A stretch of 35,219 nt of DNA from Winogradskya humida (GTDB lineage Bacteria > Actinomycetota > Actinomycetes > Mycobacteriales > Micromonosporaceae), in contig NZ_BOMN01000038.1 in NCBI RefSeq assembly GCF_016862215.1, positions 1-35,219 on the forward strand, in the 5' to 3' direction. Position numbers and translations under genes: made by a program. A model generated the notes under the pieces. That model was not told where the DNA came from and searched no databases. It saw nothing but the letters and a program-made list of their open reading frames with translations. This document shows positions 7,941-15,063 of the stretch, in pieces (within the stretch, counting starts at the first letter, position 1; the number at the start of each line of letters is the position of its first letter).

Positions 7941-8175
7941 GCGGCGTCACCCCTATCGGTCGAGCCCGGTGAAGGGCCGGTCGGAAAGACCATGCTAAAC
8001 GTCTGAGGGAAGGCTTCAACGAAGTTGACCACCGAGCGGGACACCCGGTCGGGTCCGTTCCGCTCCCGTTCAGAACGATTGCGGCGTAGGATCCCTCGGG
8101 GGGCGCGGGCGTGCACGTGACAAAGAACCGTGCCGCAAAGTCCGGACAGCTCACCGATTCTCAAGGGGTCCCGCC

Positions 8176-8841
8176 ATGTCGCGACGCCTGGTCAACCTGA
8201 CCCTCGACACTCTCGAGGACCTGCCCCGGCCGTGCCGTGGGTGCGTCTACTGGGAGCTCGACCCGGTCTCCGCCGAGCGGGCCTGCGCCTCCGGCGATCC
8301 GGGGCTCGAGAAGGAGGCCTGGGTTTCTCAGACTCTGCTGGAGTGGGGTTCCTGCGGCAAGCTCGCGTACGTCGACGGCATGCCGGCCGGGTTCGTCATG
8401 TATGCGCCGCCGGCGTACGTTCCGCGGTCCATGGCCTTCCCCACGTCGCCGGTGAGTGCTGATGCGGCGCTGCTGATGACCTCGCATGTGGTGCCCGCGT
8501 TCGCCGGTGGCGGGCTGGGCCGGATGCTCGTGCAGGGTGTGGCGCGCGATCTCACCAAGCGCGGTGTGAAGGCGATCGAGGCGTTCGGCGACCAGAAGTT
8601 CGGTGAGGCCGGCGAGGGCGAGGAAGGCTGCGTCGCCCCGGTCGACTTCTTCCTGTCGGTCGGGTTCAAGACGGTGCGGCCGCATCCGAGGTATCCGCGG
8701 CTGCGGCTGGAGCTGCGCACGGCGTTGTCGTGGAAGTCCGATGTTGAATACGCGCTGGAGAAATTGCTCGGTTCGATGAGCCCGGAGACGCTGCTGCGAC
8801 CGGTCAGGCCGGCCGCAGCAACAACGTCAACGCAAGGGTAG
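8176..8841 (+). CDS. GNAT family N-acetyltransferase
   Basis: A 221-residue soluble protein. AAGGGG lies 7 nt before ATG 8176. The central segment from SPVSADAALLMTSHVV through GGGLGRMLVQGVARDLTKRGVKAIEAFG fits the acetyl-CoA-binding strand-loop-helix of GNAT enzymes (a GGLG version of the usual Q/RxxGxG/A motif), followed by a late FFLSVGFKTVRPHPRYPRL segment typical of the last strands. It would move an acetyl group from acetyl-CoA to an unknown amine. It sits between the parB side and cwlM, the position occupied by Rv3916c in M. tuberculosis. It converges on cwlM with only 4 bp between the two stop codons and no visible terminator. Confidence 0.82.
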   Translation: MSRRLVNLTLDTLEDLPRPCRGCVYWELDPVSAERACASGDPGLEKEAWVSQTLLEWGSCGKLAYVDGMPAGFVMYAPPAYVPRSMAFPTSPVSADAALLMTSHVVPAFAGGGLGRMLVQGVARDLTKRGVKAIEAFGDQKFGEAGEGEEGCVAPVDFFLSVGFKTVRPHPRYPRLRLELRTALSWKSDVEYALEKLLGSMSPETLLRPVRPAAATTSTQG

Positions 8842-8845
8842 CGAT

Positions 8846-9997
8846 TTACGAATTGCGCGAGGCGAGGGCCAGGCGGAGCTGGCGCACGTCGATCGAGCCG
8901 GTGGGCACGTCGGCCTCGACGGGGAAATACATCCGCTGGACGGCGGCCAGGATCGCTTCGACGATCTGCTCGCGGAAGAGCGGGTCGACGAGCCGCTCAC
9001 GGTCGACGGGCGAGGTCAGATAACCGAGATCGACCCGTACGGTGGGCATGCGGGTCAGACGCAGAAGCTCCCACGTCTTGGCGTGGATGCGGTTGTCCTG
9101 CATGCCCGTGCGCACGACGATCTCGCGCTGCACGAGGTTGGCGAGCCGCTCCCCCACCGTCGACGTGAGCCCGTTGCCGGTGCCGTAGTGGTAGGACGCG
9201 ACGCCGTCGGCGGTGGGCGTCTCCTGCCCGTCGAGGTGCAGCGAGATCAGCAGGTCGGCACCGAGACTGTTGGCCAGGGCCGCGCGCTCCTGCCCGGTCA
9301 TCGGCTGGGCCGGCGTCTTGCCGCGGGTGAGGTGCACGCGCATCCCGGCCGCGGCGAGCCGGCCCTCGAGCCGGGTCGCGATGTCGAAGACCAGATCGGC
9401 CTCGTTCCACCGGAGCTGACCGTCGGGCACGACCACGCCGGGATCGTCCGCGCCGCCGTGGCCCGGGTCGATCACGATGGTCTTACCGACGAGGCTGGAG
9501 CCGGACTGGCGGAAGGCCTCGGCCTCGCGCAGCCAGTTGGGGCGCCCGCCGACGACCTTGCGGCCGAGCCGGCGCAGGGCCTTCATGGTGTTGGGCCCGC
9601 AGGAGCCGTCGGGGGTCAGGCCGACCTCGCGCTGGAACTGGGCGACTGCCCGGGCGGTGCGGGGGCCGTAGATGCCGTCGGCGCGACCGGTGTCGAAGCC
9701 CATTTCGAGCAGGCGCTCCTGCAGGGTCCGGACGTCCTCGCCGACCAGGAACGTGGGCACCGAGTGGAACAGCGTGCGCGCACCAAGTTTCCAGCGGGCG
9801 CCGTCGAGCGTCGCCCAGGTCTCGGTGCCGACGATGCCGTCGACGCCGAGGCCGCGGCTCTGCTGGAAGGCACGCACGGCCGTTTGGGTGGCGTCGTCGA
9901 ATTCGGCGCCCCCCGTTTCCAGCAGCTCAAGATCCACAAGAATCGACCGGATCTCCTCGACGGCCGGACCGGTGTCTCCACGTCGGATCGAGCGCAC
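8846..9997 (-). CDS. cwlM: CwlM-type N-acetylmuramoyl-L-alanine amidase homologue
   Basis: A 383-residue protein with two N-terminal peptidoglycan-binding repeats (about 5-62 and 80-140) and a C-terminal amidase_3 domain (about 172-370). It starts at GTG 9997, with AGGGAG about 7 nt upstream. No signal peptide or membrane segment is visible, agreeing with the cytoplasmic CwlM of mycobacteria, a PknB substrate that activates MurA. Zinc-ligand positions are present: H180 (DPGHGG), E199 (WNEAD), H254 (SLHLDG). The late family motif with a catalytic Glu reads VRVDLGYLTSP here, with D323 instead. That fits a regulator with weak or no hydrolase activity (inference). Context next to trxA, trxB and sigM matches CwlM. 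Confidence 0.9.
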   Translation of the reverse strand: MRSIRRGDTGPAVEEIRSILVDLELLETGGAEFDDATQTAVRAFQQSRGLGVDGIVGTETWATLDGARWKLGARTLFHSVPTFLVGEDVRTLQERLLEMGFDTGRADGIYGPRTARAVAQFQREVGLTPDGSCGPNTMKALRRLGRKVVGGRPNWLREAEAFRQSGSSLVGKTIVIDPGHGGADDPGVVVPDGQLRWNEADLVFDIATRLEGRLAAAGMRVHLTRGKTPAQPMTGQERAALANSLGADLLISLHLDGQETPTADGVASYHYGTGNGLTSTVGERLANLVQREIVVRTGMQDNRIHAKTWELLRLTRMPTVRVDLGYLTSPVDRERLVDPLFREQIVEAILAAVQRMYFPVEADVPTGSIDVRQLRLALASRNS

Positions 9998-10102
9998 GCA
10001 CGGCTCCCTAAAGGCTGGGGGAAAGTCTCCCGGAGCGTACTCCTCAATGTCCCGGGTGGCCGGACGGCGAGGGGGTTGCCAGGGAGCGGAGGGTCAAAGA
10101 AC

Positions 10103-10134
10103 AACGCCCCGCATCCGGGTGGATGCGAGGCGTT
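10103..10134 (-). terminator. Intrinsic terminator of trxB-trxA
   Basis: An inverted repeat pairs AACGCC and CGCATCC on one side with GGATGCG and GGCGTT on the other around a GGGT loop, with one unpaired base per arm. Read on the minus strand it follows the trxA stop by about 14 nt and is trailed by a T-rich run (GTTGTTCTTTG). Confidence 0.8.
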
Positions 10135-10147
10135 GACAACAGCAGGC

Positions 10148-10471
10148 TTAGAGAGCCGACTCGATGAAGTTCACCAGGGCGCCCTTGGGCTTGGCACCGG
10201 CGACGGAGTTGACCGGCTCGCCACCCTTGAACAGGGTCAGCGTCGGCACGGACATCACCCGGTAGGCGCGGGCGGTCTCCGGGTTCTCGTCGATGTTGAG
10301 CTTGACGATCTTGACGCGGTCGCCCATCTCGGCGGCGATCTCCGCGAGCAGCGGGTCGACCTTCTTGCACGGTGCGCACCACTCGGCCCAGAAGTCGACA
10401 AGAACCACCTTGTCGGACTGCAGCACGTCACTCGTAAAAGTGGCGTCGGTGACGGCCTGGTTTGCTCCCAC
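10148..10471 (-). CDS. trxA: Thioredoxin
   Basis: A 107-residue thioredoxin starting at GTG 10471, fixed by a strong AGGAGG six nt upstream. It reduces protein disulfides in the cytoplasm and is itself reduced by the thioredoxin reductase encoded just upstream (34-nt gap), so the pair forms one operon. The active site is FWAEWCAPCKK (C32, C35), with Ala instead of the common Gly between the cysteines. The cis-Pro loop SVPTLTLFKGG and the C-terminal helix ending in FIESAL are intact. Length is normal for the family. Confidence 0.97.
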   Translation of the reverse strand: MGANQAVTDATFTSDVLQSDKVVLVDFWAEWCAPCKKVDPLLAEIAAEMGDRVKIVKLNIDENPETARAYRVMSVPTLTLFKGGEPVNSVAGAKPKGALVNFIESAL

Positions 10472-10505
10472 TTCGGACCTCCTGGTTACAGCTCTACCCG
10501 GTGAT

Positions 10506-11465
10506 TTACAGCTCGATGAATGACGCGATGAAGTGCTCGGCGTCCAGTGCGGCGGCGCAACCGGTGCCGGAGGCCGTGATGGCCTGACGGTAGGTGTGGT
10601 CGACCAGGTCACCGGCGGCGAACACGCCGGGGATGTTGGTCCGGGTGGACGGGGAGTCGACCTTGACGTAACCGTCGTCGTCCATCGCGACCTGACCCTT
10701 GAACAGCTCGCTGCGCGGGTCGTGACCGATCGCGACGAAGACGCCGGTGACGTCCAGAACCTTGGTCTCCCCGGTCTCGACGTTGCGCAAACGCGCACCG
10801 GAGACCTTGCCGTCATCGCCGAGGATCTCCTCGACGGCGGAGTTCCACTCGATCTTGATCTTCTCGTTGTTCATCGCGCGCAGCTGCATCACCTTGCTGG
10901 CCCGGAACGAGTCGCGGCGGTGCACGATCGTCACGGTGTCGGCGAAGCGGGTCAGGAACGTGGCCTCCTCCATCGCGGAGTCGCCACCGCCCACCACGAT
11001 GATGTTCTGCTTGCGGAAGAAGAAGCCGTCACACGTGGCACAGGACGAGACGCCGTGGCCGAGGAGCTCGTCCTCGCCGGGCACGCCGAGCCGGCGCCAG
11101 GCGGAACCGGTGGAGAGGATGACCGCGCGGGCGAAGTACTCCTTCTCGCCCACCCAGACGGTCTTGAGCCCCTCGGTGCCGGCCTCGGTCGGCTTGTCAC
11201 CGAGCTCGACGCGGGTCACGTCGTCGGTGATGAACTCGGCGCCGAACTTCTCGGCCTGCTTGCGCATGTTGTCCATGAGCTCGGGGCCCATGATCCCGTC
11301 GGGGTGACCCGGGAAGTTCTCGACCTCGGTGGTGGTCATCAGCGCGCCACCGGACTGGACGCCCTCGATGACCAGCGGCTTCAGGTTTGCCCGGGCCGCA
11401 TACAACGCTGCGGTGTAGCCGGACGGCCCCGAGCCGATGATGATCAGATTGCGGACCTCGTCCAC
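10506..11465 (-). CDS. trxB: Thioredoxin reductase
   Basis: A 319-residue flavoprotein that transfers electrons from NADPH via FAD to thioredoxin. I chose GTG 11465 because GAGGAG lies 6 nt upstream; an in-frame GTG at 11498 lacks such a site. The FAD-binding [15 protein letters not shown] motif begins near residue 11, the redox pair is CATC (C142, C145), [10 protein letters not shown] marks the NADPH domain, and [11 protein letters not shown] is the second FAD motif. trxA follows 34 nt later. A candidate SigR/SigH-type promoter lies at 11518-11545, and a short hairpin (CGCCGTG pairing with CACGGCG) lies in the leader near 11490-11505. Confidence 0.97.
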   Translation of the reverse strand: MDEVRNLIIIGSGPSGYTAALYAARANLKPLVIEGVQSGGALMTTTEVENFPGHPDGIMGPELMDNMRKQAEKFGAEFITDDVTRVELGDKPTEAGTEGLKTVWVGEKEYFARAVILSTGSAWRRLGVPGEDELLGHGVSSCATCDGFFFRKQNIIVVGGGDSAMEEATFLTRFADTVTIVHRRDSFRASKVMQLRAMNNEKIKIEWNSAVEEILGDDGKVSGARLRNVETGETKVLDVTGVFVAIGHDPRSELFKGQVAMDDDGYVKVDSPSTRTNIPGVFAAGDLVDHTYRQAITASGTGCAAALDAEHFIASFIEL

Positions 11466-11517
11466 TGCCGACTCCTCAGTCTGGTATCGCCGTGACACGG
11501 CGACATACGCACGCTAG

Positions 11518-11545
11518 AACGTCATGGTAAGAGAGCATCATTCCC
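11518..11545 (-). promoter_or_regulatory. Candidate SigR/SigH-type promoter of trxB-trxA
   Basis: Read on the minus strand, GGGAAT (11545-11540) is followed after 19 nt by GTT (11520-11518) in an ACGTTC context. The thiol-stress ECF sigma factors SigR (Streptomyces) and SigH (mycobacteria) use GGAAT/GGAAC and GTT about 17-18 nt apart and are known to drive trxBA. The spacer here is about one base long. Confidence 0.5.
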
Positions 11546-11606
11546 GCGCGTCACGGCTTGTGGGCCGCGGCATAGTGGGCGGCCTCACAACGAGCGAATG
11601 TAGCGC

Positions 11607-12521
11607 TCAGCCTACCCGTACGGCGGCGAGCTTGGCGGCGCCGGAACCGGGCGATCCGCAGTCCGCGCCGGCCGCCCACACCCAGCTCCCGTTGGCGGCG
11701 CTGAACTGCACGATCAGCGCCGGAACCCCCTGGAACCGGGCGTAGTCGAGGCTCGCCGGGGTGATGGGTCCGGCACCGTTCTCCCCCGCGATCGCATCGA
11801 GACAGGCGAGCAGCACGTCCTGCACCCGCAGATTGCTGAGCGCGGTGTCGTCCGCCATAGAGCTCTTGCTCCGAGGGGTCTGACCCTCCCCGTTGATGCG
11901 CGCCTCCCCTGACGGGATCTTGGCGCTCTGGGCCAGCGTCTCCGGCGTGTAGTTCCTGCCGCTGGCCAGCGGCTCGGCGATCTCCGGCCCGACCGCCAGC
12001 GTCTGCGGCATGCCCTCCGCCGCGGTCGAGTCACTCGCGGTTTCGGACGATTGATGCTGCTGTAACCCAAAACCTAGGAAACCGAGGAAAACAGCAGCAA
12101 TGCCGATGGGTGCGGCCCACTTCAGCCGCCGGGCCGTTTTAGACCGAGGACGATCGTTGGGTACGCCGACCAGGTGCCGGACAGGAGCAACGCCCTCAGC
12201 CTCGGGGCCCGGCGCCGCGAGATCAGCACTCACCAGCGCGCCGTGATCGGCGCTCAGCGCGGCGTGATCAGCGCTCAGCAGCGCGGCGTCGAGGCGGGCG
12301 ACGATGTCGTCGGGCATCGCCTCGGGCTCGGCACCCCAGCCGCGCAGCGCCCCGGAGATGACCCCGACGCTCGCGGAAAGCTCCACATATGCGTCCTGCC
12401 AGGCCGGGTCATCGGCGATGAGCCGGGCGACCGTCGCCTCCTCGGGGGTGCCGTCCAGCGCGCCGCCGACATAGTCGGCCAGCAGGTCGAAGTCGACCTC
12501 GCTGAACTCTGCCCCGGTCAC
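11607..12521 (-). CDS. rsmA: Membrane anti-sigma factor for SigM
   Basis: A 304-residue protein whose GTG start (12521) overlaps the sigM TGA as GTGA, a typical sigma/anti-sigma arrangement. The N-terminal 80 residues are soluble and acidic (LLADYVGGALDGTPEEATVARLIADDPAW), as in zinc-less anti-sigma domains. A short repeat (LSADHAALSADHGALVSADLAA) follows. One membrane segment (about residues 133-150) leads to a roughly 150-residue domain outside the membrane. In the M. tuberculosis equivalent position, RsmA (Rv3912) holds SigM inactive at the membrane; here that role is inferred from position and layout. The symbol follows that equivalence. Confidence 0.82.
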   Translation of the reverse strand: MTGAEFSEVDFDLLADYVGGALDGTPEEATVARLIADDPAWQDAYVELSASVGVISGALRGWGAEPEAMPDDIVARLDAALLSADHAALSADHGALVSADLAAPGPEAEGVAPVRHLVGVPNDRPRSKTARRLKWAAPIGIAAVFLGFLGFGLQQHQSSETASDSTAAEGMPQTLAVGPEIAEPLASGRNYTPETLAQSAKIPSGEARINGEGQTPRSKSSMADDTALSNLRVQDVLLACLDAIAGENGAGPITPASLDYARFQGVPALIVQFSAANGSWVWAAGADCGSPGSGAAKLAAVRVG

Positions 12522-13234
12522 GGCTGTTCCCCTCTGTCACCCGGACCGGGATGCGGTCCGGCTGCACTGCTCGATCCGGTTGAGACGCGCTCTTCACCGG
12601 CTTGGTTCCCGGAGTGATCCCGGTCTCTCGCCGGCTCCGGGTCGACGCCGGTTCTCAGATGCTTCAGCGCGACCGCCATCCGGGCCCGGCCGCGGGCACA
12701 CCGGCTCTTGATGGTGCCCTCGGCGACCCCGAGGATCTGCGCGGCCTCGACCACCGCGTAACCCTGCACGTCGACCAGGACCAATGCGGCCCGCTGCTCG
12801 GGCGGCAGCTCGGCCAGCGCGGCACGGACGACGAGCGCGGTGTCGTGATCGTGGGCCGGCGCCGCGGGCTCGGGGCCTGTGCCGCCCTTGTCGGCGTGGC
12901 TACCGTCGGGCAGTGGCACGGTGGGGTGCGCCTGCCGACGGCGGATCCGGTCGAGGCAGGCGTTCACCACGATGCGGTGCAGCCAGGTGGTGACCTGCGA
13001 ATCGCCCCGGAACCGCGCCGCCGCCCGGTGCGCCGACAGCAGGGCGTCCTGCACGGCGTCGGCTGCCTCCTCGCGGTCGCCGATCGTGCGCAGCGCCACG
13101 GCCCACAGCCGGTCACGATGCCGCCGTACCAACTCGTTGAACGCGAGCGGGTCGCCCTCGACATGGGCACGCAGCAGCTCAGCATCGGTCGGCCCAGGAA
13201 GGTCCGCACCGCCGGGAGCGCCGCCAGTAGTCAC
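12518..13234 (-). CDS. sigM: ECF RNA polymerase sigma factor SigM
   Basis: A 238-residue ECF sigma factor. Region 2 spans about residues 15-95 (FNELVRRHRDRLWAVALRTIGDREEAADAVQDALL, then TWLHRIVVNACLDRIRRRQ), and region 4 spans about 135-200 (LPPEQRAALVLVDVQGYAVVEAAQILGVAEGTIKSRCARGRARM). The tail after 205 is Pro/Ser-rich. It directs RNA polymerase to envelope- or stress-related promoters; its targets are unknown here. GTG 13234 has TAAATT only 6 nt upstream and no Shine-Dalgarno, so a leaderless transcript is likely. It overlaps its anti-sigma gene by 4 bp. Synteny with trxB/trxA and murJ supports SigM over other ECF classes. Confidence 0.92.
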   Translation of the reverse strand: MTTGGAPGGADLPGPTDAELLRAHVEGDPLAFNELVRRHRDRLWAVALRTIGDREEAADAVQDALLSAHRAAARFRGDSQVTTWLHRIVVNACLDRIRRRQAHPTVPLPDGSHADKGGTGPEPAAPAHDHDTALVVRAALAELPPEQRAALVLVDVQGYAVVEAAQILGVAEGTIKSRCARGRARMAVALKHLRTGVDPEPARDRDHSGNQAGEERVSTGSSSAAGPHPGPGDRGEQP

Positions 13235-13240
13235 GCGAGC

Positions 13241-13246
13241 AATTTA
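13241..13246 (-). promoter_or_regulatory. Probable -10 box of a leaderless sigM promoter
   Basis: On the minus strand TAAATT (TANNNT) ends 6 nt before the sigM GTG. This AT-rich hexamer stands out in its surroundings. No convincing -35 was identified. Confidence 0.5.
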
Positions 13247-13284
13247 GCCCAGGACCGCCATCGGGTTGGAACCCCGGACAGCAG

Positions 13285-13315
13285 AAAGCCCCGCCGAGAT
13301 GATCAGCGGGGCTTT
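13285..13315 (-). terminator. Intrinsic terminator after the pseudokinase gene
   Basis: AAAGCCCCGC (13285-13294) pairs perfectly with GCGGGGCTTT (13306-13315) around an 11-nt loop. On the minus strand it follows the pseudokinase stop by 17 nt and ends in TTTCT. It separates this gene from sigM. Confidence 0.88.
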
Positions 13316-13332
13316 CGTCGAGTGTGCTCGGC

Positions 13333-14883
13333 TCAGTCGGTGCCGTAGACCGAGATGTTCTGGACGCTGACGCGGTAGCTGCCGTCGTCGTCCTGCGGCA
13401 GTTTCGAGATGAAGACCAGGATGTACTGGTAGGTCTGGTCAGCCTCGAAGCCGGTGAGCAGCTCGGTAGTGCCCGAGGTCTTCTCAGGCGAGTTGTCGTT
13501 GACCTTTTTGTAGGTCTTGACGATCTTGTCGTCGCCGCTGTTGTTGTCACCCGGGTCCACCGTGCCGGTCCGCGCATCCATCGTCACACCGGGCACGGAG
13601 GTCTCCACACGGACCTCGGAGATGTGCTTGGCCGACTTGAGGTTGATCAAAATCCCCATGCCGGGCTTGAGCCCGCCGAAGTTAGCGGTGGTGTAGCCCT
13701 GGGTCTTCCACACCGTGTCGGGATCGTCGTCGACCGTGCCCTTGGCCTTGCCGGTGTCGGCGCGGTCGGTCTTGGGCGGGTCGACGATGCGGACGTTGTC
13801 CGCGGTCAGCGCGAACTTCTTGGGTGTCGCTGACGGGGCGTCGGTGCTGGTGCCGCCGTCGTTGCCCTGCGCGTCCGTCTGCGGGGCCGTGCTGGCGTCG
13901 GGCGAGCTTGCCAGCTGGTCGTTGCCGGAGTCGCCGATCGCGCGGATGCCGAAGACGAGCCCGATCACGGCGATCACGGCGAGCACCGCGACACCGATGA
14001 AGATCTTGCGGGTGCTCCGGACCGGCTCCGACGCGCTGCCCTGGGCGAAGCGGAGCGGGCCGACGTCCTCGTAGTCGTCGTCGGAGGACGAGTCGAGGCG
14101 GGAGAGCTCCACGGTCAGGGCCTCGGCCGTGGGGGCGGTGACCCGGCGGTCGAGCAGATCCATCGTCAGATCGTCGAGGTAGGCCGGGACGCCGGCGCGG
14201 CTCTGCCGGGGCGTGGTGAGGGTGCCGTTTCCGTCGCGGTTGGCGTCGGGCAGCGTGGAGGGGTGACCAGCCTCGGCGTGTGGCCAGTGACCGGTCAGGG
14301 AGTAGTAGAGGATGCCGCCGACGGCGCGGACGTCGCGCTCGGTGCTGTCGGCTGAGTCGGCGCGGGCGTCAGCCAGCACCACCCGGCCGTCGTCGCCGAT
14401 GAGTGTCGTTCCGGGGTGGACGTTGCCGTGCACCATTCCGGTCGCGTGCACCGCGGTGAGTGCGTCGGCGAGCGAGTGTGCGATCGCGGTGGCACGCCTC
14501 GGGTCCATCGGACCGTCGCGTCCCACCAGCTCGCGCAGCGCCTCGCCGTCGACCCACTCGCGCACGACGTAGGCGCGCTCGCCCTCGTCGATGGCGTCGT
14601 AGACGCCGACGAGATTGGGGTGGATCACGCGACTCGCGTCGACCGCCGCCTGCAGCATCTCGGTCGCGGAATCGCCGCCCGGGTGCCGCAGCACGACCGC
14701 CACGGGACGCCGGAGAATCACATCGATGCCCCGCCAGACCTGCCGGCCAGCACTGTCGTTGTTGACGTGCTCTTCGAGCTGATAACGCTCGGCCAGGATC
14801 TCACCGACGGTAGGAGCACCGAAGGTCATGACCGGTCCGGCCTCGTCGGCCGCGGTCTCGTGGCCTTCGCCGACCTGGGTCAC
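13333..14883 (-). CDS. Membrane pseudokinase (MviN/MurJ partner) with extracellular domain
   Basis: A 516-residue protein from GTG 14883, with GGGAGG just upstream; a start 22 codons earlier is possible. Residues about 35-285 look like a Ser/Thr kinase fold (ERYQLEEHV, REWVDGEALRELV), but catalytic residues are gone: VAVK reads VAVV, HRDLKPEN reads HGNVHPGTT (N154 for the catalytic Asp), and DFG is DAR. One membrane segment (about 293-313) leads to an acidic linker and a C-terminal domain (about 355-516) resembling a galactose-binding-type beta sandwich. In M. tuberculosis the same kinase-like and outer domains are fused to the C-terminus of MviN, and phosphorylation by PknB recruits FhaA. 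Here the two parts are separate genes, 180 bp apart. A strong terminator follows. Confidence 0.85.
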   Translation of the reverse strand: MTQVGEGHETAADEAGPVMTFGAPTVGEILAERYQLEEHVNNDSAGRQVWRGIDVILRRPVAVVLRHPGGDSATEMLQAAVDASRVIHPNLVGVYDAIDEGERAYVVREWVDGEALRELVGRDGPMDPRRATAIAHSLADALTAVHATGMVHGNVHPGTTLIGDDGRVVLADARADSADSTERDVRAVGGILYYSLTGHWPHAEAGHPSTLPDANRDGNGTLTTPRQSRAGVPAYLDDLTMDLLDRRVTAPTAEALTVELSRLDSSSDDDYEDVGPLRFAQGSASEPVRSTRKIFIGVAVLAVIAVIGLVFGIRAIGDSGNDQLASSPDASTAPQTDAQGNDGGTSTDAPSATPKKFALTADNVRIVDPPKTDRADTGKAKGTVDDDPDTVWKTQGYTTANFGGLKPGMGILINLKSAKHISEVRVETSVPGVTMDARTGTVDPGDNNSGDDKIVKTYKKVNDNSPEKTSGTTELLTGFEADQTYQYILVFISKLPQDDDGSYRVSVQNISVYGTD

Positions 14884-15063
14884 CCGTCCTCCCTCGGTGA
14901 GTCCGCACGTGTCGCTCACGACCTTACCCGCCCGGGAGCAAGGTCCCACAGTTCATCCCTGCGCGCGGCACCCGTCAAAGGCTGCCCGCCAGGGCCGTTT
15001 AGGCCGGTCGGAGCGTTGGAAATAACTGTTCAGCGGGTTCTTAACAACTTCACGGCCAGGCGA

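Noticed and set aside
6690..8006. 438-codon open frame antisense to the aminotransferase
   Set aside because: It mirrors the strong aminotransferase frame. Its Gly/Ala/Asp/Val/Glu composition is typical of an antisense frame in high-GC genes.
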